This document shows, one piece after another, positions 8,439 to 16,534 of a DNA stretch of 31,900 nt. The number at the start of each line of letters is the position of its first letter. The stretch's first letter is position 1. The DNA lies in contig JAKAPU010000012.1 in NCBI GenBank assembly GCA_021806865.1, positions 1-31,900 of the forward strand, written 5' to 3'. The notes beneath the pieces were generated by a model. That model did not search any database, was not told the origin of the DNA, and saw only the letters and a program-made list of their open reading frames with translations. Origin of the DNA: an archaeon. Lineage in GTDB: Archaea; Thermoproteota; Nitrososphaeria; Nitrososphaerales; CADDZS01. Made by a program: the position numbers and the translations under genes.

Positions 8439-8712
8439 TATATCCAAGGGAAGGAGCATCAGTTAGGGCGCAATCCATCATGAATGAAGGCGTACGGCTT
8501 GAGCGCAAAAAAGCGTTCTCAAAATGGAGGAGGGTTTCCAGTCCAAACTCATTCTCTTGTGCCAAATCATAACGCCTGTAATCCCTTATCTCTTTCTTCC
8601 TTGCAACGTACGGAAACTCCCTTTTCCTCACGCTTTCGACGAGGCGATCGAGCTTCTCCTGTTGCTCCTTCGGTGATGGGCATCGTTGCTGCTGATGATG
8701 AAGCGTGAGCGA
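8410..8712 (-). pseudogene. Fragment of an unidentified protein, possibly transposase
   Basis: A minus-strand frame is open from about 8712 to a stop at 8410-8412 and has no ATG at its head (a GTG at 8631 is the only mid-frame start noticed). The middle is strongly protein-like: KEQQEKLDRLVESVRKREF and then ARKKEIRDYRRYDLAQENEF, a charged helical sequence of the sort found at the N-terminus of archaeal DDE transposases. The last 35 residues look random. It overlaps the tail of the IS3 remnant on the other strand, as expected in an IS graveyard. The family assignment is weak. Confidence 0.33.
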
Positions 8713-9082
8713 TCACATTCATCAGGTGTAGTGAATTAGGTCGTATTTAGGCCTGCATGTACGCTAGATCCGTTTGCAGTACGGCGACATCAATATTAGG
8801 GCGGACATCGTAGGGCTTGTGGCCGGCATTCTGATTCGTAGGAGAGCAGTACGTACGCATGCAATCCAGTCGTTGCTCGTACAGCGCTGTTAAGCAAGGT
8901 TCTGTAACAGCAACTTTGCTCGGGAGCAGTCTACAAAAAGAGGCCAAAATTCAGGGAACCGAAAGAAACCTCGAACCATCCTTTTAAAGCGAGCCGCATG
9001 AGTAAATCGCTAGGGAACTGTTGCCGTTGTCCCACAGCCAAAACAGGCAAAAAGGATTTACAGGTCATACTGCTCTCTATTC
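8713..9082. other. IS graveyard filler without a supportable gene
   Basis: A 66-codon minus-strand frame (8747-8947) contains HKPYDVRPNIDVAVLQ, which could be another transposase scrap, but nothing firm can be assigned. No terminal inverted repeats could be paired by eye. Confidence 0.25.
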
Positions 9083-9310
9083 ATGAGAGTCCTGATCTGC
9101 GTAATGAAAAACAAGCGCCATGAATCGAAGCTCGCAGTCAAGATTGACAAGGCTGATCGAAAACAAAAGGCAACAAAGGAAAAAGAAACCAAACCGAGAA
9201 AGCGATCGGGCCGTCCATCGCAGGGCTTGCGCCCAATAAGCGAAGATCTCAGTTCTCAGTACGAGGAGTCTGAAGACGAATTGGAGAGGGTCGGGCGCGG
9301 CCCAAAATAG
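9083..9310 (+). CDS. Small highly charged hypothetical protein
   Basis: The frame encodes up to 75 residues; the second ATG at 9104 gives 68. It is strikingly hydrophilic: a Lys/Arg-rich body (DKADRKQKATKEKETKPRKR) followed by an acidic segment (SEDLSSQYEESEDELE). Such charge-segregated small proteins are common in Archaea as nucleic-acid-associated or disordered proteins, but the composition may also arise by chance from purine-rich DNA. The antisense frame is also open over 131 codons and I consider it the shadow. Neighbours are IS remnants, so this may be cargo or a fragment. Confidence 0.35.
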   Translation: MRVLICVMKNKRHESKLAVKIDKADRKQKATKEKETKPRKRSGRPSQGLRPISEDLSSQYEESEDELERVGRGPK

Positions 9311-9672
9311 CCTAATATTCCATTCCCACCAAAGTCTTCGCTCAGACTTGTGATGTGTTTGGTCTTTGGGTGTTGGTCGAGCAGGACGCGAGCGCAGCGA
9401 CGACTTCGGTAGTGGAGAGAATTCCAACATCGAAGTCAGTTGATTATGTTGCGTTACGCTGTCATCTAACACTCTTCTGTTCGTTCAAGCCCTTTGTTGC
9501 GCGCAGATAACAGCTGCGTCTGCAGGTCATTGGATAGTGGCTAGTTGGGATTGTGTTTCCGTTGCATCACGGGAGCATGGTCGCATTTGACATGTACCGT
9601 ACGTTTCTATCTCTTGATTCTATCACGAATCTCTGGAATGTGTCCTTCATGAGCCGCAGATGGATGATTGGT
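9311..9672. other. Intergenic, nothing recognised
   Basis: No gene, RNA or clear repeat is visible between the charged small ORF and the downstream end of the IS4-type pseudogene. The IS element's right end probably lies near the boundary at about 9670. Confidence 0.3.
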
Positions 9673-10685
9673 TCACTGGGAAGAAAAGGAGCTCGGTTGG
9701 ACTTCCTCGCCAGGATCAGACTCGCGAGGAGTCACGTATTGTAAAGAATCAGCACATAGTAGAAGTACAAGAGACGCAGTGTGATACTTGCTCGTTGTCC
9801 TTGACCTAATCTCTTCTACATCTATGTAACCGCTTTCAAGACCCCACATCAATCTCTAGTCCTTTGGGAGCCTGCTTATGTTCGACAGAATGTATCCTCT
9901 CGGAATGTTCGTTGCAAATACGTTGTACTTGCCTGCAGGATCTTTTTCATTCTCTTTCTCCTCGCCCTCGCATTTTCCAACTTTCGGAAGTATCACTAGG
10001 GTGAATGTGCATGACAGTTCCTCTTTTCCTTCGTTCATTGTGTACTCGGAGATGCTCTCCGTTTTTCCATCGATGAACTCCATGATTGCCCTCTTTATTC
10101 CTGTGTTTTTGGTTGCTGGCGTGAGGCAAATCGGTGGATTTTCTTGAACATCCTCATCGTCATTGAGTTGAAGAATGCTCGATCCGCAAGTTGAAGAGCA
10201 ATGTATATTCCAAAGAGTCTTGACTCCAAAATGAGTTTCTCAAGCACCACATGTTTCTCGTCGAATATGCCGATGTGCTCGCAAGCAATCTGCACTCTTT
10301 TTCCTTCTTCAACAGACTGGAGCGTCATGTACTCTTCGAACGTCGATGTCCCCTTCTCGTTCTTTCCCCTTGTAAGATAGCCGTGATCAAGATTCTTATC
10401 GTGTCTCGGTATCTTGTGGGTGTCTGTTCCAGCTATTATTAGGGCAGAGAATATCTTGAAATCTTGGAGCTGGTTTACGGTGGAGTTAAGAGCGTTCTTC
10501 AGCTTCTGCGTCATAGCATCTTCGGGAACCTTTTCTACAGTGCCCCTTATCCATGAACCTGAAGGAACATCTTCAGGTGGAAGAGCCGAAGGCATGTTGT
10601 TCTTTGCAAGGAGAAGGTTCTCCATCCCTGATTCTGCATATCCGTTACTCACTGCAAGGTGTATGAGCGAGCGGTGAAGATCCAT
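9673..10685 (-). pseudogene. IS4-superfamily DDE transposase, inactivated by frameshift and stop
   Basis: Read on the minus strand, three pieces join into one transposase. Codons from 10685 to about 10140 give the core, including SALIIAGTDTHKIPRHDKN with the first catalytic Asp region, then LFGIYIALQLADRAFFNS with the second (LxDRaFF motif). A frameshift near 10100-10140 leads into the frame giving KRAIMEFIDGKTESISEY and KYNVFATNIPRGYI. An in-frame TAG at 9856-9858 then interrupts it, and the same frame continues with RLMWGLESGYIDVEEIRSRT, the YxxRWxIExxYR signature that contains the catalytic Glu. That frame ends at 9673. The element is dead but its DDE family is clear. The N-terminal part above 10685 was not resolved. 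Confidence 0.8.
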
Positions 10686-11068
10686 TTCATCAAACGTCGC
10701 GTTGTTTTTCGTAGGACTCCTCTGATGCTTCTACTTCATATGCCAGTTTCAAAGATGATTTTGTGTTCATGTCCAGAGGGGCTGGCATTGAGGCCAAAAG
10801 CTTGGGGTGGCAAAACTGCGGCCATCCAAGCTCGTTGCTGGCCAAGCTGGCATACAAACCTCCGGGCCAGTGGCCGAAATGAGGCCTAACTTTCAACATA
10901 GAATATTGTTGGGGATGTGCCGCCGCCGTCATCCCAAGCACATTCCCATCGCGGCAGAATCCCCTGTCCTAGTCTGAACCAAAGGTTTAATCCTCTCTCT
11001 GCACTTTCTCCTTTGAATTTTTGCTTAGCGAACATGCAACTATTGGGAAAAACTGAAGACGATTGGAC
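10686..11068. other. Probable 5' end of the IS4-type pseudogene plus promoter region of the MaoC gene
   Basis: A minus-strand frame (10690-10941, 83 codons) ends just before the pseudogene core and contains YEVEASEESYEKQRDV; it may be the frameshifted N-terminus of the same transposase. Closer to the MaoC gene, an AT-rich element GGTTTAATCC (about 10984-10993) could be a weak TATA-type box for the plus strand. No other gene is seen. Confidence 0.3.
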
Positions 11069-11572
11069 ATGTTTCAGAAAGAATTTTGTAGCTTGAGCAC
11101 GGTTTTAATGCATATGGAATCATATCCAGATTTGGGAGTTAAGCTAGTCACTGAAAAGAGGACGGTTACTGAAACTGACATAGTCAACTATGCAGGTCTC
11201 TCAGGCGATTTCCATCCTGCTCATACGGATGCAACATATGCGGCCAAGACACGGTTCAATAGAATAATGGCACACGGATTATTGACTCTCTCGCTCAGTC
11301 AGGGCCTCCTCACCAGGACCGAGTTTAGAAAGATCATACAAGCCTTATTGGGGGTCAACAATGTGAAATTTGTCAATCCGGTATTTCCTGGAGATACTAT
11401 CGGGACAATCTTCGAAGTGACTGGGCTGAGACAGAGCAAATCCAAGCCGGACATGTGGATTCTGACTTTGCATGCTGTCGTCCAGAAAAATGGAGAAGTA
11501 GTAATGGAGTATGATACGTCATATGCTGTATTCCCACCTCCGGCAAGAAAATCTACGTACCAGATTGAGTAG
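11069..11572 (+). CDS. MaoC-like (hot-dog fold) enoyl-CoA hydratase
   Basis: The protein is a single hot-dog domain of the MaoC/(R)-enoyl-CoA hydratase family, which adds water to enoyl-CoA thioesters. The hydratase signature is present: AGLSGDFHPAHTD gives the catalytic D-x4-H pair, and RIMAHGLLTLSLSQGL is the typical helix that follows. The usual length of the family is 140-160 residues. The conserved part begins about 15 codons downstream of this ATG, so the ATG at 11108 or 11114 is an equally likely start; a TTG at 11063 is also possible. It converges with the CoA-transferase gene, and together they suggest metabolism of a short-chain or dicarboxylic acyl-CoA; the substrate is not evident. 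Confidence 0.88.
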   Translation: MFQKEFCSLSTVLMHMESYPDLGVKLVTEKRTVTETDIVNYAGLSGDFHPAHTDATYAAKTRFNRIMAHGLLTLSLSQGLLTRTEFRKIIQALLGVNNVKFVNPVFPGDTIGTIFEVTGLRQSKSKPDMWILTLHAVVQKNGEVVMEYDTSYAVFPPPARKSTYQIE

Positions 11573-11623
11573 CGGAGTCATTCCGAGGGACTACACAGCC
11601 AATCTTACGAATTGGGAGAGGGT

Positions 11624-12799
11624 TCAAACTACTCCATCTGAAACTAGGGCGGATATCTGTTCCTTGGAGAGGTGAACCAATTCGCCGTATACTTCCTGAT
11701 TATTAGCACCAGGTTTCATCCCGGGCCACTTGATGCCGCAATCATATCCCTGAATCTTAAAGACGGTATCTGGCACCATCAGATTCTTCGAGCCTAACTT
11801 CATACTCCTGTATAGATTGCGCGCTACTGTCTGGGGATCGGCGCGAACCTCCGACAAATCTTTGAGTGGAGCTGCAGCTCCGCCACATTCAAGGACACCT
11901 TTTACAAGGTCCTCCCTCTTCATTTTCTTGACTTCCTCTTGTACTATCTCTGTTAAAATCTCGCGGTTTTCGACTCGCTCGCTGAGGCTTCGAAAGCGTT
12001 GATCTCTCTGAAGGTCGGGTTTACCGATGAATTTACAAAACTGTTCCCACGATGATTCATTCGGAATTATCACGTAAGCCGCTCCGTTTTGCGTTTGGAA
12101 CAAATACTCTGGAGCAAGAACAGCGCTTGTTGGTCCTTGCCGAACAGGGTATCCTGCTTCCAGATAGATCATGCTTTGCATGGTTAGCATGACGCCCACA
12201 TCAAACATTGACATGTCAATGAAAGTTCCTGATCCGGTTGCAGATCTAGTTATCAATGCCGCGAGAATCGCTACCACGGCAAAACTCGGAGTGACGAAAT
12301 CTAGAAGACCCATGCCAGCTCTTGTGGGTCTATCCGGATAGCCTGTTGAATCCATCAGACCGCTAACAGCTTGAACAATTGGGTCAAACGCCGGAAGATC
12401 ACGGTAAGGGCCGTTCTCGCCCCATCCTGTAATTGAAGCATAAATTATCCTTGGGTTGATCTTATTCACAGTCGCATAATTCAAACCTAGTCTTTCCATC
12501 GTCCCTGGTTTGAAGTTCTCAATCAAGATATCACTATGTTTGACTAGTTCGAGGAAGATATCTTTTCCACGTGGATTCTTAAGATTGAGAGTAACAAACT
12601 TCTTGCCAGCATTATAGTAGATGCTGTGTAAAGAATCTCCCTCTACAATCGGCGGAGATTGCCGCATGGGGTCTCCCCATGGTGGTTCCACTTTGATGAC
12701 TTCTGCACCCAGTTCTGCCATCAATCTACTGGCAAATGGGCCATTGAGATACGCGCCAAGTTCCAGCACACGCAGCCCCTTCAACGGAACTCTCTCCAA
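11624..12799 (-). CDS. Class III CoA-transferase (CaiB/BaiF family)
   Basis: This 391-residue protein is full length for the family, which moves CoA between carboxylic acids through an aspartyl-CoA thioester intermediate. It opens with the typical LKGLRVLELGAYLNGPFAS, followed by ELGAEVIKVEPPWGD and NLKNPRGKDIFLELV. The catalytic Asp is D139 in AFDPIVQAVSGLM. Residues near 170 (GMGLLDFVTPSFAVVAILAAL) match the dimer-interface helix. The start codon is TTG at 12797-12799, chosen because the family motif begins immediately after it. It lies 170 bases downstream of the solute-binding-like gene on the same strand. Donor and acceptor acids cannot be read from sequence. Confidence 0.92.
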   Translation of the reverse strand: MERVPLKGLRVLELGAYLNGPFASRLMAELGAEVIKVEPPWGDPMRQSPPIVEGDSLHSIYYNAGKKFVTLNLKNPRGKDIFLELVKHSDILIENFKPGTMERLGLNYATVNKINPRIIYASITGWGENGPYRDLPAFDPIVQAVSGLMDSTGYPDRPTRAGMGLLDFVTPSFAVVAILAALITRSATGSGTFIDMSMFDVGVMLTMQSMIYLEAGYPVRQGPTSAVLAPEYLFQTQNGAAYVIIPNESSWEQFCKFIGKPDLQRDQRFRSLSERVENREILTEIVQEEVKKMKREDLVKGVLECGGAAAPLKDLSEVRADPQTVARNLYRSMKLGSKNLMVPDTVFKIQGYDCGIKWPGMKPGANNQEVYGELVHLSKEQISALVSDGVV

Positions 12800-12971
12800 A
12801 ATTGGTCACACTCACAAATCTCTTGAGAAGACTAACGCCCCATGGTTGTTGCCGTGATAACTACCAAACGACCACTGCTAGATCGTTAGGAATTCAAACT
12901 AGTGTCTTTAACTTTCTTCTCACATGTTCAATTATACTTCACCAGGTTTAATACGAATGCTGACTGGCATC

Positions 12972-14126
12972 TTAAGTCGATAAAGCGTTGTTGCGAATAT
13001 TTGCATACAATTCATTAATTTTTTTCAGGCACAAAGAAGCTTCCTCTGCTTCAATCAAGTATTCTCTGATAATTTGCCCCATCAAAGACTGAGCTTCTGC
13101 AAATCTAGGAAAGCGTGGCCTGACATAGGCAAGTTCCAATGTCTTCAAAGTATTTGTGAAAAAGTCATTTGTCAAACGATTGGCGTTGGCATCTTTCCAT
13201 GCCACGACGTTTCCGGGCTGTCCACCGCTTTCGACATACAACGTTCTCTGTGTATTTGATTCAGTAACCCACATTGCGTACTCGGCTGCCTCGCGTATGT
13301 TATTGGAGCACGAAGAAATCGCCAATCCTGTTCCTCCCAAACATGCTCCTCTCGGTTGATTTGAGAATGATGGGACATTGGAGAAGAGAATCAAATTTCT
13401 TCGGAATCCTAAACGGGAATAATTTGAGTATCCGAATCCCAAAGGCATATATGCAATTTCGTTGTCACTAGCCATTTTCTCAAGCATTTGGGGCGGGTTC
13501 GAGTCTATTGAACTCGGATGAAGAAACTTTGCGAGGTGCTGAAGAAAGTTTAGCACAAAGATGCCCGTTCTCTCAGTTACTACTTCCTCCTTTCCGAATG
13601 GAGGCTCTCCATAATTTGCGCATAGTGACACAAATGTGCAAAAGACATCCGTTGGCAAAAGTGGAACACCCACCATTGCCTCACCAGTCAACTGGCGCCG
13701 TTCTGCTTCCTCCACTACTCTTTTCCAATCGGTGGGCGAGGCTGCCATCAAATCAGGCCGATATGCTGACACTTGCGCAGCGGCATCGATTGGCAGAGCA
13801 AACTGGTGACCATTGAAGAAGTAAGAGTTGAAACTTTGTCCAACAGTTTCGTTCTGCTGTTCAACCAAGAAAGATGAAGGTAGTATTTCATCTAAGGGGA
13901 CGAGATGTTTTTTCGACGTGGCAGAACCTATGAATGGATGGTCTATGATCAGGAGATCGAATTTTCCAGCAATTAGGTCAATGGAACTATCTCCGAATTG
14001 TTGAAGACTCCTTTTCTCCCAGCTGATGTCCACATTTGGATGCAGGTTGTGATACTCGTTTGCAGTCGCAACTAACGGATCGAACCCTCTTGCATGATCC
14101 CAAGTTATGCCTCTCAAAGAAGTCAA
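12972..14126 (-). CDS. Solute-binding-like protein without signal peptide
   Basis: This 384-residue protein resembles family 1 extracellular solute-binding proteins of ABC importers, with the pattern LRGITWDHARGFDPLVATA at the N-terminus, KFDLLIIDHPFIG at about 55-67, and the C-terminal region NTQRTLYVESGGQPGNVVAW that matches the ligand-binding lobe of such proteins. Unlike true binding proteins it starts directly at the mature fold with no signal peptide or lipobox. It starts with TTG at 14124-14126. No permease or ATPase of the matching (MalFGK) type lies nearby. It sits between the UlaG-like hydrolase (43 bases upstream) and CoA-transferase, a combination I associate with bacterial catabolic clusters. 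It may have a cytosolic role; function is unknown. Confidence 0.82.
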   Translation of the reverse strand: MTSLRGITWDHARGFDPLVATANEYHNLHPNVDISWEKRSLQQFGDSSIDLIAGKFDLLIIDHPFIGSATSKKHLVPLDEILPSSFLVEQQNETVGQSFNSYFFNGHQFALPIDAAAQVSAYRPDLMAASPTDWKRVVEEAERRQLTGEAMVGVPLLPTDVFCTFVSLCANYGEPPFGKEEVVTERTGIFVLNFLQHLAKFLHPSSIDSNPPQMLEKMASDNEIAYMPLGFGYSNYSRLGFRRNLILFSNVPSFSNQPRGACLGGTGLAISSCSNNIREAAEYAMWVTESNTQRTLYVESGGQPGNVVAWKDANANRLTNDFFTNTLKTLELAYVRPRFPRFAEAQSLMGQIIREYLIEAEEASLCLKKINELYANIRNNALST

Positions 14127-14169
14127 AAATTGTTATGCCGCCGGCCTGAAGTTCTATTCTGAATTCGTC

Positions 14170-14991
14170 TCATTTAGTGATTTCATAGCGTTCTGCTGGG
14201 TTGAGGATAACGAGACGAGTGGATGCGGACACCTCGGGGTATGAAGCGTCCATCGCGCGCTTTATTGTCAGAGGATCCTCTCGAATCTTGTCCCATTTGT
14301 CATAGTGATGTGGGATTATGACTTTAGGCGACATATCATTTGCGGCACGTGCAACGTCATAAGGTGTGTGGTACCAGTGTCTACCCTTTGGATTCTTTCC
14401 CAAGTTAATTATCGCTGCGTCAATAGTGAATTTGTCTGATATCTCCAAGTAGTTCGGTCCATCGTAGAGCGAGTCTCCATTGTGCAGTATGCAGATGTTA
14501 TCGTAGCAAACCACTACAATATTGGAAGCGTCAGCGTTAGGATCCCGACCAGGCGCCGCGTAAATCAAGACATCGCCATATTCCTTCTTCTCATATCGAT
14601 TTCCATCCATTGGCCAGATTCTTTCCGCAGAAATTCTCCACTTTCTTGCGTTCTCGCACGCAGATCTGGGTCCTATGAAAACGCCTCCCTTAGATACAAC
14701 AGAAAGGCTAGCTTTTTGTTCACAGTGGTCCAAGTGCTCGTGTGTTGAAACATAAGCTGCTGGTGCAGAGATGTCTGCTATGTCGAACGGAAGTGTAACT
14801 GTGCGGCGAAGTTTGAAGCCCGGAGCTCTTCCAAGCGGCGGTTGATCAAAGTCGTTCTTCCCCGCATCCAAGTCAATGAAGACCAATGGCTGGCGATGAA
14901 ACTTTACTGCCACAGACGATCCACCAAGAAACCAGACAAACGCAGCTTTTGATGGGGGATCTTTTTTTTCCATGTCCTCGATGAGAGTCAT
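14170..14991 (-). CDS. UlaG-like metallo-beta-lactamase-fold hydrolase
   Basis: This 273-residue protein is of the UlaG/L-ascorbate-6-phosphate lactonase branch of the metallo-beta-lactamase fold. The metal motif is STHEHLDHCE (HxHxDH), followed by HNGDSLYDG (HxGD) and VIIPHHYDKW at the C-terminus, as in lactonases of this branch. A strand-turn near the N-terminus (WFLGGSSVAVKF) is the usual beginning of the fold. It should be a soluble, Mn/Zn-dependent hydrolase, plausibly a sugar lactonase. It is first in a minus-strand unit with the solute-binding-like protein and CoA-transferase, and is divergent from the LLM oxidoreductase across 171 bases that include a GCAATTGC palindrome. The lactonase role in sugar oxidation is inference. 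Confidence 0.87.
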   Translation of the reverse strand: MTLIEDMEKKDPPSKAAFVWFLGGSSVAVKFHRQPLVFIDLDAGKNDFDQPPLGRAPGFKLRRTVTLPFDIADISAPAAYVSTHEHLDHCEQKASLSVVSKGGVFIGPRSACENARKWRISAERIWPMDGNRYEKKEYGDVLIYAAPGRDPNADASNIVVVCYDNICILHNGDSLYDGPNYLEISDKFTIDAAIINLGKNPKGRHWYHTPYDVARAANDMSPKVIIPHHYDKWDKIREDPLTIKRAMDASYPEVSASTRLVILNPAERYEITK

Positions 14992-15065
14992 CTGTCATCA
15001 TGTTGAGCGGGTAACAGTTATAACAAATTATCAAACATGTTAGATTTTCTACAATATAGAATAGG

Positions 15066-15073
15066 GCAATTGC
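15066..15073. promoter_or_regulatory. Palindrome GCAATTGC in divergent promoter region
   Basis: A perfect 8-base palindrome lies between the UlaG-like and LLM genes, 75 bases before one start and 90 before the other. The identical palindrome occurs once more, at 19143-19150 in the KdaD/ABC-importer divergent region. A related half-site CTGAATTG follows at 15120-15127. Candidate TATA-like sequences (GTTATAAC at about 15016, AATTATAAC at about 15142) flank it. It is a candidate operator shared by the two loci. Confidence 0.4.
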
Positions 15074-15162
15074 TGTATCAATTTACACTGCCGTAACTTT
15101 CCATGTCGGACTCAGGAAACTGAATTGTTGGAACAAAATGCAATTATAACTACTGCCATCTA

Positions 15163-16200
15163 ATGGTCACAATGCATCAGGAGGGAAACCATCAAGACAA
15201 GGAGGCTGTATCGTTTGGAGTCTATCTGCCTATTTACGACAGTGAATCAAATCTGGACCTGGCGATTGAATCGGCTATGAGCGCAGAAAGAAACAGGTTC
15301 AGCTCTGTATGGTCCTGCGACCATTTGATGGGCGTTGATTCGGTAGTCAAAGACGATTCAACTCCTGGTGTATTGCATGGCTTTACTTTGCTGTCATTTC
15401 TTGCCGCAAAGACAAACAGAGTGATTCTTGGAGGTCTAGCAGCGGCTCCTTACTGGAATCCCCTTGTACTGGCGAAGACTGCGTCAACATTGGATCTACT
15501 TTCGAAGGGACGTGCTGCAATAGCAGTGGGTGCGGGATGGCGTAAACGCGAATTCTATGCTGCTGGGCTCCCATTTGAGAATTTCAGTATGCGACTTCAA
15601 AGAACCAAAGAGACAATTGAGATATTGCGAGGGCTCTGGAAATTCAACGAGTTTTCCTATGCGGGTAAATTGTATGACATACACAACGCATCACTCTTAC
15701 CAAAACCCGTTCAGCGTAACGGACCAAAAATCTGGCTGATTGGATCAGGTGAAAAAATCACGAAACTGGCGCCATTGACTGATGGATGGTTCCCGCCTGC
15801 ATTGAGCGCAGAAGATTATGACATGAAATCTCTGGAGATAAAGAAAATCGTTTCCAATCCGAATTTTGACTTCGCAATGGAGCTATACACCTGTTGTGCG
15901 GCCAGCAGGTCTCAAGCATTCGACACTTGCAAGAGGTTCTGCAACAGATGGTTCGGAGCAAGCCCCGAACAACTCTTTGACACCACCTCGTTAGACCATG
16001 TAAACGAACTTGATACGTCTCCTATGAGGGGAAGGAAGATTGGAGTGGTCATTGGATCTTACGAAGACTGCTCGAATCAGTTGCAGAACTATGCACGCGT
16101 GGGAGTACGAAATTTTATCCTTCACTTTATGGATTCTTCGTTTACAACTCAAGGCATTGAGGGTTACTCAGATCACATCATTCCGACCATAGCACAATGA
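15163..16200 (+). CDS. LLM-class (F420- or FMN-dependent) oxidoreductase
   Basis: This 345-residue protein is a full-length luciferase-like TIM barrel. It has the opening FGVYLPIYDSE, the first-strand CDHLM segment, TNRVILGGLAAAPYWNPLVL, and the family signature of LDLLSKGRAAIAVGAGWRKRE (about residues 106-126), with the C-terminal dehydrogenase-type segment. In Archaea such enzymes generally use deazaflavin F420 rather than FMN; members include F420-dependent glucose-6-phosphate dehydrogenase and methylene-tetrahydromethanopterin reductase. The cofactor here is inferred. It is divergent from the UlaG-like gene and convergent with the aldehyde dehydrogenase. The ATG at 15172 is an alternative start. 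Oxidation of a sugar or an alcohol is possible, but no substrate can be read. Confidence 0.9.
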   Translation: MVTMHQEGNHQDKEAVSFGVYLPIYDSESNLDLAIESAMSAERNRFSSVWSCDHLMGVDSVVKDDSTPGVLHGFTLLSFLAAKTNRVILGGLAAAPYWNPLVLAKTASTLDLLSKGRAAIAVGAGWRKREFYAAGLPFENFSMRLQRTKETIEILRGLWKFNEFSYAGKLYDIHNASLLPKPVQRNGPKIWLIGSGEKITKLAPLTDGWFPPALSAEDYDMKSLEIKKIVSNPNFDFAMELYTCCAASRSQAFDTCKRFCNRWFGASPEQLFDTTSLDHVNELDTSPMRGRKIGVVIGSYEDCSNQLQNYARVGVRNFILHFMDSSFTTQGIEGYSDHIIPTIAQ

Positions 16201-16534
16201 AATCCGAAATGTCGATAATGAATCTGATAGGTGCCTCGTAGTATCGACTGTTCAATAATGCCGACAACCTAGCTGCCATTGGGGCTGTATGTTTTTGCCA
16301 CGATCTACGCGCACAGGTTTGCATCTTCCTCTCATGACGAATGAAGCCGAGTAGACACAACGGCGTTTCAGTCATCTAACGAGCAAAACTCATGTTGTGC
16401 ATTTGCGAATGTGGCATCGCAGACCGAACGCCAATCAAGCTTTAGCATATGTCGTATTGACTTTCTCGGCGTAATTCCTAGGTCAGAGTCTCAAAACTCA
16501 TCTCGCTGTAGCTCAACAGAGAGCCGATCTTCCT
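16201..16534. other. Convergent intergenic region, no gene
   Basis: The LLM gene and the aldehyde dehydrogenase gene end toward each other here. Short open frames exist on both strands but none has a credible start, codon use or recognisable sequence. No terminator hairpin was found by eye. Confidence 0.35.

Noticed and set aside
9077..9472. 131-codon minus-strand frame opposite the charged small ORF
   Set aside because: Low-quality sequence with no motif; the plus-strand frame has the more protein-like composition, though neither is certain.
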